Source: Macrothele yani (lineage: Eukaryota > Arthropoda > Arachnida > Araneae > Macrothelidae). Taken from it: a stretch of 64,000 nucleotides of DNA. A program made the translations under genes and the position numbers. Shown here piece by piece: positions 12,713 through 22,893 of the stretch (position 1 is its first letter; each line of letters begins with the position of its first letter). The notes under the pieces are model-generated. The model was given only the letters and a program-made list of their open reading frames with translations. It was not told where the DNA came from and did not search any database. The stretch spans positions 14,025,970 through 14,089,969 of the forward strand of contig CM077034.1 of assembly GCA_039090855.1 (NCBI GenBank). Reading direction: 5' to 3'.

Positions 12713-13470
12713 ATCAACCAGATGACTTTCTGAAGGAAGGTAGACAGCTAACTACAAACTGGATAATAGAACATTTCAACAATTTGAACGCGGTGACTTG
12801 ACTAGACAATGAATGAATAGGAGCAGACGTGATATTTTGAAAAAATAAGGTCACGTTGGTTGGGCACGCAGATGGTAGAAACCACAGCATTATTTGAAGA
12901 ATTAATTCCAAATGTGTGGCAACTCCAGAGAGAAGCTATCATTGCAAGCTGCTCAGCTGGTCAAGATTTCCAAGGTTTCGCGAATGGCAGTAGATTTGGG
13001 TGTGGAGTATGAAGCTAATTTATATCACTCCATATAGGATCGGCGGACATGAACTTGACTTCTCTTGATAGGGCAGTGGTTATTTTTCCGTCTCTTGTAT
13101 CCCTTTTATGGTCGCCGATTCCAATTCCAAATGAACGTTTAGTCATTCCGAAGTAGCATCGCCTGGAGTTGTCCAGATATTTTAGTAGGATGGCATAAAC
13201 ACCTGCCTCATTGAGAACAGGGGGCTTGTCAATATTTCTCTTGAGCATCGTATATAAAGATGCCGGAGATCTTATGCCGACACCGAAGTTCATCCTCCTG
13301 AGCGGGTTTTTGAATTTATAGGAAACATTTGGTATGTAGGGAATTGCTCCTATTCATTTATTGTCTAGTCAAGTCACCGCATTCAAATGGTTGAAACGTT
13401 CTATTATCCAGTTTGCAGTTAGCTGTCTACCTTCCTTGAAAAAGCAGTCTAGTTAATGTGCGAAAGCTTC
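12700..13470 (-). mobile_element. Penelope-like element fragment (PLE-A) with inverted flanking repeats
   Basis: A GIY-YIG endonuclease frame (13015-13293) lies between two arms of about 118 bp in inverted orientation: 12703-12825 (for example ggaaggtagacagctaac) and 13345-13465 (for example gttagctgtctaccttcc). Penelope-like elements are known to carry an RT followed by a GIY-YIG endonuclease and often have terminal repeats in direct or inverted order. No RT domain is visible here, so this is a remnant. Confidence 0.75.
13015..13293 (-). pseudogene. GIY-YIG endonuclease domain of PLE-A
   Basis: 92-residue frame. GVY at residues 31-33 and YFG at 47-49 stand where GIY and YIG are found in the family, followed by a conserved-looking basic strand (KRSFG...DHKRD, residues 52-65) that would contain the catalytic arginine. 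In the parent element this domain nicks target DNA for target-primed reverse transcription. The N-terminal RT is missing, and the start codon is just the first ATG of a fragment. Confidence in the family is good; confidence that it is expressed is low. Confidence 0.75.
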
Positions 13471-13805
13471 GAAAGTTTTATTTGTATTTTACGCCAAGAA
13501 ATTTCGGATTTTTAGTATAGTTATACTATTTTGAGTATAATTGGTGTACATGACGATGATGGGCAAAACACGTAACAATATTAACAAATAAAGGTAACTT
13601 GATCACGCTAGTTACGTTAAATGAAAACTTTTACAAAAAGTTTGTAAGTTGGAAGCTTTCGACCTTATCTTAGGTCTTCATCACGCCAATGGAGGACAAA
13701 GATTGTTGCCAGATTCTACATTTGAATTTTTCCTAATTTTGTTGCCAAAACTTAGAATTGATCTCCAGATCATCGGAATGTAGAGAGGAGATTCGGAATT
13801 GCAAG

Positions 13806-14112
13806 TCATTGAGTTGAAAATAATTTCCAGGATCTCACGCTAACGGAGGGCAGAACGATTGTCAAAAGAAGCAATTCGTTTTGCTTCGGCCCAGCGGGGA
13901 GCTGCAGATGTGCGTCTTCCATTGTCAAAATAGACAAGGCAGTATTAGGATTGGCTTTTGAAACATCTTTTCTATGTTCTAAAATTCTATGGTTAATGCT
14001 CCTGTATGTGCTTCCAATGTATAAGTTATCCCCAGTAGAAGAAGAGATAGGAAAGCAGTAAACTCCTGGGTGGTTCAGGCTTTCAACTTTGTCCCTATCC
14101 CTTTGTAGAAGT
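13806..14112 (-). pseudogene. PLE-B GIY-YIG endonuclease, left arm
   Basis: The - strand frame has PGVYCFPISSSTGDNLYIGS (GVY...YIG) and then YRSINHRILEHRKD, the expected N-terminal half of a GIY-YIG nuclease. After the basic helix the frame continues through a stretch that differs from the right arm (HLQLPAGPKQNE against a homologous TSAVPHWNEAKR), which indicates a frameshift. The open frame upstream of about 14112 is spacer. It is not expected to be functional. Confidence 0.75.
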
Positions 14113-14144
14113 TTCAAGACGTTTGGGGTAGATTTAATGGCAAG

Positions 14145-14606
14145 ATGATAACCAAAACTTCTAAAAACATCTTGAAACTTCAACAAAGGGATAGGGACAA
14201 AGTTGAAAGCCTGAACCTCCCAGGAGTTTACTGCATTCCTATCTCTTCTTCTACTGGGGATAACTTATACATTGGAAGCACATACAGGAGCATTAGCCAT
14301 AGAATTTTGGAACATAGAAAAGATGTTTCGAAAGCCAATCCTAATACTGCCTTGTCTATTTTGACAATGGAAGACACTTCTGCAGTTCCCCACTGGAACG
14401 AAGCAAAACGAATTGCTTCTTTTGACAATCATTTTGCCCTCCGTTACCGTGAAAGCCTGGAAATTATTTTCAACTCAATGACTTGCAATTCCGAATCTCC
14501 TCTCTACATTCCGATGATCTGGAGATCAATTCTAAGTTTTGGCAACAAAAATAGGAAAAATTCAAATGTAGAATCTGGCAACAATCTTAGTCCTCCACTG
14601 GCGTGA
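14145..14606 (+). pseudogene. PLE-B GIY-YIG endonuclease, right arm
   Basis: The + strand frame of 153 residues contains GVY (27-29), YIG (42-44) and SISHRILEHRKDVSKANPN. It extends further than the left arm, through FDNHFALRYRESLEIIFNS, to the likely natural C terminus. The frame then enters the terminal repeat. The RT domain is absent, so this is a 5'-truncated copy. Of the three GIY-YIG fragments it has the longest uninterrupted domain. Confidence 0.75.
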
Positions 14607-15059
14607 TGAAGACCTAAGATAAGGTCAAAAGCTTCCAACTTACGAACTTTCTGTAAAAGTTTTCATTTAACGTAACTAGCGTGATCAAGTTACCTTTATT
14701 TGTGAATTGGTGTACAGTTCGTACTTATTGAAAATATGGAATACTGATGTCACTGAAATTCCTGTAGCTTCTGCATTTTCCTTTCATTTTGCTCGACGAT
14801 CTTCTTTTTACACAAGCAGCAACAAATTTCACACTTTGCTCATCCGTTGCCGTTTTCGGCTTCCCTGACTTCGGGTCATTGTTTAAGCTTAAACAACCTT
14901 CGTGAAAGCGAGAAACCCGACGGGGAAACTACGAGGGAATGCTGAAAAGTTCTCGGCCTAACCTACTTCCTGTAATTGTAGCATTCTTTTGTCACTGCAG
15001 CTTGAGAATGTTCTTAAGTGCCAATTTTCAGGCTAATAGCTGTTTTTGTTGCAGATGTT

Positions 15060-16089
15060 TGACGTCCTGAACTGAATCATGTCGGTGCAAAGTGTTGAAT
15101 TTTTCGAATGTGGAACTCCGGGCTGTCGTGAACTGCAAAGGAAATCTACGAGTGTACGACGCAAACATTAAGCGCCAAGTGCCTTTCATATTCCACCGTG
15201 AAGAAATGGTGGGCCAACTTTGAGGTTGGAGACTTCGAGACCGAAGATGCAGCAAGATCTGGGAGGACTTTCAACAGTGACAACACCCGAAATCGGTTGA
15301 TTGCATTCATGACTTGATTTTGTCAGATTGCCGAATCTCGTCTAAGACAATACCTTAGGCACTGAAGATAGTCAGGGAGCGTGTTCGGTTCATAATTCAC
15401 GAACACTTGGATATGCAGAAGATGTCAGCGAAGTGGGTGCCAAAATGTCTGAACGTATATAGACACGAAAACGCGTGGACACTTGAAAATTTTTGGCAGC
15501 GACTTGTCCCTGTTGGTGAAACACTGTTACATAACTACGATCCAGAAACGAAACAACGATCCCTGCAGTGGCAGCACTCGGGTTCTCCAGGGCCAAAGAA
15601 ATTCAAGACTCAAAGGTCTGCGGGAAGAAACGTGGCAACGGTTTTTTGGGATTCGAAAGGTGTTTTACTGTCCATCTCCTGAAGGGCCAAGCAATAAATG
15701 CTCAATACTATTCAAACTTGCTGTGCCGATTAAATGAGGCGTCGAAGGGGGAAAGGCGAGGAAAACTGTGGAAAGGTGTTCTCCTTTTTGCATGTCAATG
15801 TGCGGGCTCACAAGGCTGGCATGTCAAATGGATGTTTTGAGGGATCTGGGGTTTAAGTGCATAGACCATCCACCCTACTCACCAGACCTTGCTCAATCAG
15901 ACTGTTTCCTGTTCCCAAACCTTAAAAAGAAGTTTAAAAGGAAAGCATTTTTCGAATGATTCGGAGGTGATATCAGTGGCAGAGCAGTATTTGAGTGACC
16001 AGACTTCAGAATGTTTTTCCGGAGGGTTAAAGAAACTCCAAAGACTCTGTGCCAAGTGAGTTGAACTTCGGGGTGAATATGTGGAATAG
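15060..16089 (+). pseudogene. mariner transposase, degenerate
   Basis: Recognisable in order but in different frames: HEHLDMQKMSAKWVPK, HNYDPETKQRSLQWQHSG, GSPGPKKFKTQRSAG, ATVFWDSKGVLL, QAINAQYYSNLL, YSPDLAQSDCFLFPNLKKK, and VELRGEYVE before the stop at 16087-16089. This is the order of a SETMAR-type mariner transposase. The first catalytic D (normally DETW) reads GET. The QDN block holding the second D reads HVNVRAH. Only the third D (QSDCFLF) is intact. With several frameshifts and stops, it is dead. Confidence 0.9.
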
Positions 16090-17378
16090 TCTGTAAGTTT
16101 CATGACTCTAGCCCATTTCCTTCTTGGTGAGGCCAAGAACTTATGGGGCTGTGCCAAGTGTGTTGAACTTCGGGATGAATATCTGGAATAGTCTGTAAGT
16201 TTCATGACTCTAGCCCATTTTCTTCTTGGTGAGGCCGAGAACTTATCAGGCGGTGCCAAGTGTGTTGAACTTCGGGGTGAATATGTGGAATAATCTGTAA
16301 GTTTCATGACTCTAGCCCATTTCCTTCTTGGTGAGGCCGAGAACTTATCAGGCGGTGCCAAGTGTGTTGAACTTCGGGGTGAATATGTGGAATAGTCTGT
16401 AAGTTTCATGACTCTAGTCCATTTCCTTCTTGGTGAGGCCAAGAACTTATCGGGCTGTGCCAAGTGTGTTGAACTTCGGGATGAATATGTGGAATAGTCT
16501 GTAAGTTTCATGACTCTAGGCCATTTCCTTCTTGGTGAGGCCGAGAACTTATCGGGCTGTGCCAAGTGTGTTGAACTTCGGGATGAATATGTGGAATAGT
16601 CTGTAAGTTTCATGACTCTAGTCCATTTCCTTCTTGGTGAGGCCAAGAACTTATCGGAGCTGTGCCAAGTGTGTTGAACTTTGGGGTGAATATGTGGAAT
16701 AGTCTGTAAGTTTCATGGCTCTAGTCCATTTCCTTCTTGGTGAGGCCGAGAACTTATCAGGCTGCGCTAAGTGTGTTGAACTTCGGGGTGAATATGTGGA
16801 ACTGTAAGTTTCATGGCTCTAGTCCATTTCCTTCTTGGTGAGGCTGAGAACTTATCAGGCTGCGCTAAGTGTGTTGAACTTCAGGGTGAATATGTGGAAT
16901 AGTCTGTAATTTTCATGGCTCTAGCCCATTTCCTTCTTGGTGAGGCTGAGAACTTATCAGACTGTGCAAAGTGTGTTGAACTTTGGGATGAATATGTAGA
17001 ATAGTCTGTAAGTTTCATGGCTCTAGCCCATTTCCTTCTTGGTGAGGCCGAGAACTTATCAGGCTGTGCCAAGTGTGTTGAACTTCGGGGTGAATATGTG
17101 GTATAGTCTGTAATTTTCACGGCTCTAGCCCATTTCCTTCTTGGTGAGGCCAAGAACTTATCGGGCTGTGCCAAGTGTGTTGAACTTCGGGATGAATATG
17201 TGGAATAGTCTGTAAGTTTCATGACTCTAGGCCATTTCCTTCTTGGTGAGGCCGAGAACTTATCGGGCTGTGCCAAGTGTGTTGAACTTCGGGATGAATA
17301 TGTGGAATAGTCTAAGTTTCACGGCTCTAGCCCATTTCCTTCTTGGTGAGGCCGAGAACTTATCAGCACTACCTTGGA
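16049..17378 (+). repeat. 102-bp tandem array from the mariner 3' end, about 13 copies
   Basis: The anchor gtgccaagtg occurs at 16049, 16151, 16253 and onward, and the array runs to the right end of the mariner. Each unit covers the codons for the terminal transposase residues (KCVELRGEYVE, stop), an untranslated part and ggccgagaacttatcag, the inner part of the right terminal repeat. Because 102 is 34 codons, the antisense strand stays open over several units and gives false 34-residue-repeat proteins (15897-16646, 16881-17276). One unit near 16790-16890 is shortened. Confidence 0.93.
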
Positions 17379-17781
17379 CACTCTAGTCTACTGTTTCATT
17401 ACCACAAAGCACTGTGAATGTCTGTTGGATTTTTGCCACGTAAAGTTTCAATCTTGAGATATGACCATTGATCTTCACATGTCACAGTATCTGAGGCATC
17501 TGCATGGGCCAATTTTAATCCTCGTCAACCTACAACGCCATGCACTATGAGTGTAATGAGGCCACATGTTGCTTCCTCAAGTCCCACGCTGTAACTGACA
17601 CAAACATCGTTGAGATTTCATCATCAACTCTGCAGTGTTGCCACACACATTGTGCATTTTGCATGAAATGACACCCATAATTTACATAGCATTAATGTAC
17701 TATATGATGAAGTAATTGTTATTCAAGTTTTTGTGAACTTCGAAGTTTTTTGTTATTACATTATATGTTTCTTCATTTCAG
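17379..17781. other. intron upstream of exon A, no repeat recognised
   Basis: Apparently single-copy DNA within this window, with no coding match. It ends in a pyrimidine-rich acceptor (gtttcttcatttcag, AG at 17780-17781). The preceding exon of the sorting nexin (PX domain end) was searched for and not found between 7.5 and 17.8 kb. It must lie to the left of the window or be too diverged to see. Confidence 0.55.
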
Positions 17782-17880
17782 CTCAATGTTCGAGGTAAAA
17801 CAAAAAAAGAAATTCTTCATGATATTTTCAGTAGTCTTGGAAAAACAGCGGATGACATGTTGTTATCAAGTACACAGAAG
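17782..17880 (+). CDS. SNX5/SNX6-type sorting nexin, exon A (PX-BAR linker)
   Basis: 99 bp, 33 codons, bounded by tttcag and the donor gtttgt, phase 0 at both ends. The peptide begins LNVRGKTKKEILHDIFSSLG and continues KTADDMLLSSTQK. It aligns with the segment of SNX5/SNX6 between the PX domain and the BAR domain, where the family has LSVRGKNKKE... and a following K-S-A-D motif. SNX5/6 proteins pair with SNX1/2 on endosomes and sort cargo to the trans-Golgi by membrane tubulation. The exon lies between two inverted satellite arrays. It joins exon B without a gap in the protein alignment. The assignment rests on three exons together. Confidence 0.85.
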
Positions 17881-18270
17881 GTTTGTGTTCTATTGCTACT
17901 ATATTTATTGAAACTATTTCTGATAGCACATTACATTAAAATTTCATTTCAGCATTTGCTATTAGTGAATACACTTTCAGCAGCGAGAGCCTGGTATAAA
18001 ATATTCATGAAGGGAACTTTGTTTCCTGTGTTTTTAAGCCAAACAAGCTGCAGAGCTGTAAAAGATAAGATAAGATTAGATTCTCGTTTTGGATTTAACA
18101 GTATTTACAGGAAGCATGAAAATCAAAATGTTAGGCTATTAAAGAAAGCCTAAAGTTTTGATTTCGAAAATGCCTGAATTTTGAACCTGAAGGAAAAGAA
18201 AAAATCCTAGTGTTTTGATTTGGAAAATGCTTGACTTCTGAACTGAAAGGGAAAAAAAAATTACAGTAAG
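17881..18270. other. intron, with a two-fold 58-bp direct repeat
   Basis: Starts with the exon A donor. Around 18151-18262 two diverged copies of a roughly 58-bp unit follow each other (ttttgatttcgaaaatgcc... and ttttgatttggaaaatgctt...). No coding match. The end abuts the TA target site of the mariner at 18273. Confidence 0.6.
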
Positions 18271-18385
18271 TATTGGATTGGTGCGAATGAAATGTCCAGC
18301 AAAGGACCAGCACACATAGATGGTGAGAACGGAAAAGTAGGACAACTTACCTAAGCAAAATAATCCCCCTCAGCATCGACACATA

Positions 18386-19616
18386 CACTGAAGAGCAATT
18401 GAATTAGATATACCTGTCTAGTAACATATAGCACCACCTTTTGCCCTGATGATGGCGGCGATTCGTGTCGGCAAGGGCTCGACAAGACACCAGAAGCGTT
18501 GGGAAGCCATGCCGTACGGATCCATGACCCCTGAACAAGCTCCCACAGTTCACGAAGATTTGATGGAGGTGGGTCAGAGCCTCAAACATCTCTCTTGATG
18601 GCATCCTAGATGTGCTCGATGGGATTGAGGTCAGGTGACCTAGCTGGCCAAAGAAGCAAGGTCACGTCAGTGGAGTGTTCATCCAACCATTCGGATACAA
18701 TTTGGGAGCGATGGCACAGTGCATTGTCTTGTTGCAGGATGAAATCCCCAGTGGGATGTTGAAGACGCACAAAAGGGAGCAAATGGTCATCCAGAATATC
18801 TTGGTAACATTGACCTGTGAGGGACAATGTTGCACATACCAGGGGGTCCCATTTCAGCCCACGTAAACAGTCCCCAGACGAGAATACCACCCCCACCAGC
18901 TTGAAGAATACCCTGCTGGCAAGAAGGATCCGTGAAGTGATCACGTGGTTTGCGCCGTACTCGTATCCTGCCATCCGCACGCACCAACGTGAATCTCGAC
19001 TCATCAGTCCAGGCAACATTTTTCCACATGTCTAGGGTCCAGTGGCGATGTTCCCCCGCCCATGCTAATCTTTGCACCCTGTGATGTGCAGTCAGCAGCG
19101 GTACACCTCGTGGGACGATGGCTTCTGTACCCCATAGCGAGGAGATGGTTTTGGATGGTGTGGCTGCTTACACGTTTTTGTGCAGCAGCGTTAAATTGCA
19201 GAGTGATTTTTTTCACTGTGACCCGTCTATCCGCTGTTACAATGCGAGCTAGGCCGACGATGACCCCGCTCATCCACACGCTGTTGTCCACGGCAGTTGG
19301 CCCTTGCAGGGATGGTTTTACCAGATTCGACGTACTCACTGTGCACCCATGACACAGTGGCTCGTGAAAATCCCAGTGCCTGCATGACTTCCGAGATTGA
19401 GTGACCCATTCGTCAGGCCCCGACAATTTGCCCACGATCAAATGCGCTTAGATCCTTCGTCTTACCCGTACTGCGTCAGACTCTTGCCGATTCCCGTCGC
19501 ATCACTCCTTATATTGTCGGATCGCTGCATACGTCATGTCGTTTCCGTTTACAGGGCCGCCCACAGCGCCACATTTGCATAACGCCAGCTGTCTCTAATT
19601 CAATTGCTCTTCAGTG
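18386..19616 (-). mobile_element. Tc1-like (DD36E type) element nested in the mariner
   Basis: 1231 bp with terminal inverted repeats cactgaagagcaattgaatt at both ends (18386 onward, and complementary up to 19616), flanked by TA at 18384-18385 and 19617-19618. It sits inside the mariner transposase codons between ...DRWQ and the C-terminal DAEGDYFA, so it inserted after the mariner. This Tc1-like element has its own decayed transposase on the same strand. Confidence 0.92.
18418..19475 (-). pseudogene. Tc1-like DD36E transposase, frameshifted
   Basis: Order on the - strand: FDRGQIVGA and MGHSISEVMQALGFSRATVS (N-terminal helix-turn-helix), LAWAGEHRHWTLDMWKNVAW then TDESRF (first D), GLFTWAEMGPPG, FILQQDNALCHRS (second D), WPARSPDLNPIEHI (E) and a C-terminal tail to the stop at 18418-18420. 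There are 36 residues between the second D and the E, the spacing of the DD36E (Incomer-type) branch of Tc1/mariner. Catalytic residues are present, but a stop after GA near the start, internal frameshifts and a stop directly after EHI make it non-functional. Confidence 0.88.
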
Positions 19617-19807
19617 TAGTTGCCATCTGTCCGGCAAGACCATGATCCCGGGACGAAAAAGTCGTGTGGCTGGGACCCGAAGAAGTCATCAACTGCACGT
19701 CGAACCTCATCTGTCGTGAAGTTTCCCAGATAGGAACTGATCCAGGTGCAAAAGATATTATAGTCTCTCGGAGAAAAGTCCGGGTAATAGGCAGGATAAG
19801 GCAGTGC

Positions 19808-20575
19808 TTCATAGCCCAAGGCACTTAGTTATAGACAGGATGAGACAGTACTTCATAGCCCATGGCACTTAGTTATAGACAGGATGAGACAGTACTTCAT
19901 AGCCCATGGCACTTAGTTATAGACAGGATGAGACAGTACTTCATAGCCCATGGCACTTAGTTATAGACAGGATGAGACAGTACTTCATAGCCCATGGCAC
20001 TTAGTTATAGACAGGATGAGACAGTGCTTCATAGCCCATGGCACTTAGTTATAGACAGGATGAGACAGTACTTCATAGCCCATTGCACTTAGTTATAGAC
20101 AGGATGAGACAGTACTTCATAGCCCATGGCACTTAGTTATAGACAGGATGAGACAGTACTTCATAGCCCATGGCACTTAGTTATAGACAGGATGAGACAG
20201 TACTTCATAGCCCATTGCACTTAGTTATAGACAGGATGAGACAGTACTTCATAGCCCATGGCACTTAGTTATAGACAGAATGAGACAGTACTTCATAGCC
20301 CATGGCACTTAGTTATAGACAGGATGCGACAGTACTTCATTGCTCATGGCACTTAGTTATAGACAGGATGAGACAGTATTTCATAGCCCATTGCACTTAG
20401 TTATAGACAGGATGAGACAGTGCTTCATAGCCCATGGCACTTAGTTATAGACAGGATGAGACAGTACTTCATCGTCCATGGCACTTAGTTATAGACAGGA
20501 TGAGACAGTACTTCATAGCCCATGGCACTTAGTTATAGACAGGATGAGACAGTGCTTCATAGCCCAAGGCTCTTA
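19808..20575 (-). repeat. 44-bp minisatellite inside the mariner transposase, about 17 copies
   Basis: The anchor gcacttagttatagacagg starts at 19821, 19865, 19909 and every 44 bases to 20525. The reverse complement of the unit encodes GYEVLSHPVYN, the transposase segment that precedes the third catalytic D (LGYEALSHPVYN at the left junction in coding order). It is therefore a local expansion of transposase coding sequence. Units differ by a few substitutions (tgctca at 20341, gcgac at 20326). Confidence 0.95.
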
Positions 20576-21548
20576 ATGTCAGCATCGTTGGTTGTGCAAC
20601 ATGAGGGCGGACGTTGTCCTGGAGCAGGAGAACACCATGTCTGTTGACCAAAGCCGGTTGTTTCTGCAGAAATTTCCAGTATATCTGGTGTAATTCAACA
20701 CAATAGCATTCTGCACTGATCGTTTGACCTCTTGCCATAAACTCCGATGAATTATCCCAGCTCGGGACCACCAGACAAGGAGCATCATGTTCTTGGTGTA
20801 TAGGGGTTGCTTAGGATGCCATCCAGCAGGTTGTGCCTTGCTTAACCGTTGTTCGGATCATTTCCGATTATCATAAAGGACCCACTTCTCGTCGCAGGTG
20901 ACGATTCGATGCAGTAGAGGTTCCTGTTTATTCCCGACAAGCAGCGACATGCAGACTACCAAACGCCTAGTCTTGTTGGCAGTTGTCAACTCGTGCGGAA
21001 GCCACATGTCCAGCTTTTTTACTTTACCCAGCGCAGCCAGACACCAAACAACTGTCGTGTTGTGGACACCTACCTCTGCCGCTATCTCACGACATGTTTT
21101 TCGGGGGGGGGGTCCGCTTCAACCACATTTAACAGAACATCATCAGAAACAGCAACAGGTCGGTGACTTCGTTTTGCAGGTCCAAATCTCCGCTTCGATA
21201 CTTCACGAACCATCGCCGAATGGCTCGTTCGTTTTCTGTATTCTCCCCCAAACGCTTTGGTTAAACGTTTCCAGCTGCAATTCCTGTAGAATGGCCCAGT
21301 TTAAATTCATACAGAAAGATGACTCTCGATTCCGGCGTCTGAATGTCTCCTTTGCAAGCCACGTTACGTTCAAACACGCCACGCCTGAACCTTGTTCTTC
21401 ACACACGTGCTAACTATTTATAATAACTCTGTGACTTAATACTCCCAACACCTGTGGGTGGTTCCATTCGACTGTGGTGGGGGACGGTCCCCATTGCTCA
21501 TTCGTGCTGGACATTTCATTCGCCCCAACTCAATATGTACAGAGGTCA

Positions 21549-22862
21549 CATACATACATATCACTAAGCTGTTCTCTGAGATTCAGAGGTTAGCTCCAAA
21601 AAGAAATACAAACTTCCAGATATCTTTACTTATTGTTGTTGCATCAAACTTCTCCATTTACAGCGATCTTGACATACAACTCGGGCTTCACTGATATCCA
21701 TTACACGCCGTACACAAGATCTTTTATACTTCATACTCCTAATCTTTTTCTCGTGCAGACACTCCTGAATCTGATCCACCCATGTCTTCCTTGGCCTTCC
21801 TCTGCCTTTCCTTCCTGCCACTGGGGCTGAAAAGATTTTCTTAGTAAGCATTTCATCACTGATTCTTTCATACATACATACATATCACTAAGCTGTTCTC
21901 TGATATTCAGAGGTTAGCTCCAAAAAGAAATACAAACTTCCAGATATTTTTACTTATTGTTGTCGTATCAAACTTCTCCATTTACAGCCACCTTGACATA
22001 CAACTCGGGCTTCACTGATATCCATTACACGCCGTACACAAGATCTTTTATACTTCATACTCGTAATCTTTTTCTCATGCAGACACTCCTGAATCTGATT
22101 CACCCATGTCTTCCCCTGCCTTTCCTTCCTGCCACTTGGGCTGAAAAGATTATCTTAGTAAGCATTTCATCACTCATTCTTTCATACATACATACATATC
22201 ACTAAGCTGTTCTCTGATATTCAGAGGTTAGCTCCAAAAAGAAATACAAACTTCCAGATATTTTTACTTATTGTTGTCGTATCAAACTTCTCCATTTACA
22301 GCCACCTTGACATACAACTCGGGCTTCACTGATATCCATTACACGCCGTACACAAGATCTTTTATACTTCATACTCATAATCTTTTTCTCATGCAGACAC
22401 TCCTGAATCTGATTCACCCATGTCTTCCCCTGCCTTTCCTTCCTGCCACTTGGGCTGAAAAGATTATTTTAGTAAGCATTTCATCACTCATTCTTTCATA
22501 CATACATACATATCACTACATACATACATACATATCACTAAGCTGTTCTCTGAGATTCAGAGGTTAGCTCCAAAAAGAAATACAAACTTCCAGATATCTT
22601 TACTTATTGTTGTTGCATCAAACTTCTCCATTTACAGCGATCTTGACATACAACTCGTGCTTCACTGATATCCATTACACGCTGTACACAAGATCTTTTA
22701 TACTTCATACTCATAATCTTTTTCTTATGCAGACACTCCTGAATCTGATCCACCCATGTCTTCCCCTGCCTTTCCTTCCTGCCACTTGGGCTGAAAAGAT
22801 TATCTTAGTAAGCATTTCATTACTCATTCTTTCATACATACATACATACATACATACATACA

Positions 22863-22890
<28 letters not shown>
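21549..22890 (-). repeat. tandem set of LINE-L 3' ends with (CATA)n tails
   Basis: The landmark tatcactaagctg starts at 21559, 21883, 22197, 22533 and (as tatcactaaactg) 22891, so units are 314-358 bp. On the - strand each unit carries the LINE C terminus (MSDEMLTKKIFSAPVAGRKG and similar), a 3' untranslated part and a (TATG)n tail, written CATA on the + strand. The longest tail, 22834-22890, has about 14 tetranucleotides. The units are joined tail to 5'-truncated head and end on the right in a longer LINE copy (22891-23554). The shorter 5' limits are all at nearly the same place, which suggests duplication rather than separate insertions. Confidence 0.9.

Positions 22891-22893
<3 letters not shown>

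Larger units (their letters stand above)
13548..14705. mobile_element. Penelope-like element PLE-B, two 3' ends fused head-to-head as a palindrome
   Basis: The arms 13548-14112 and 14165-14705 are inverted copies of each other (for example aacttgatcacgctagttac near 13597 and its complement near 14680) around a spacer of about 50 bp. Each arm encodes a GIY-YIG domain reading outward and ends in the same terminal segment (gacctaagataaggtc ... gtaactagcgtgatcaagtt). That terminal segment recurs as a small palindrome at 51538-51720. The arms differ by scattered substitutions. Inverted 5'-truncated copies of this kind are typical of Penelope-like insertions. Confidence 0.85.
14930..17378 (+). mobile_element. 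mariner element with a 13-fold amplified 3' end
   Basis: The left end acgagggaatgctgaaaagt (14931 onward, followed by tctcggc) looks like a mariner terminal inverted repeat. The matching right end is gccgagaacttatcagcact... at 17349-17378. Between them lie a decayed transposase (15060-16089) and a 102-bp array (16049-17378) made of the transposase C terminus, the 3' untranslated part and the inner part of the right terminal repeat. Without the array the element would be of ordinary mariner size, about 1.2 kb. Confidence 0.85.
18320..21406 (-). pseudogene. mariner transposase split by an insertion and an internal array
   Basis: On the - strand, in order: an N-terminal region (GENTENERAIRRWFVKYRSG, near 21250-21190), KKLDMWLPHELT, HRIVTCDEKWVLYDN (first D, near 20880), MMLLVWWSRAGIIH, LLLQDNVRPHVA (second D, near 20620), LGYEALSHPVYN (start of the array), then beyond the array PAYYPDFSPRDYNIF (third D, near 19760), GIMVLPDRWQ (near 19630), and after the nested Tc1-like element DAEGDYFA (near 18350). 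Multiple frameshifts. All three catalytic D residues are preserved, but no continuous reading frame remains. Confidence 0.9.
18273..21533 (-). mobile_element. mariner element with nested Tc1-like insertion and 44-bp internal array
   Basis: Terminal inverted repeats: left ttggattggtgcgaatgaaa (18273 onward) and, on the opposite strand at the right end, ttgagttggggcgaatgaaa (from 21533). Both continue tgtccagca, and both are flanked by TA (18271-18272 and 21534-21535), the mariner target duplication. Inside are a broken transposase, a complete nested Tc1-like element (18386-19616) and a 44-bp array (19808-20575). Removing these two leaves an element of about 1.3 kb, normal for mariner. The ends and target site appear intact although the gene is destroyed. 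Confidence 0.88.

Noticed and set aside
15897..17276. Long antisense frames with a 34-residue repeat as a repeat-protein gene
   Set aside because: They are the antisense of a 102-bp (34-codon) array derived from a mariner 3' end; no start context or splice signals, and they stop where a unit has an indel.
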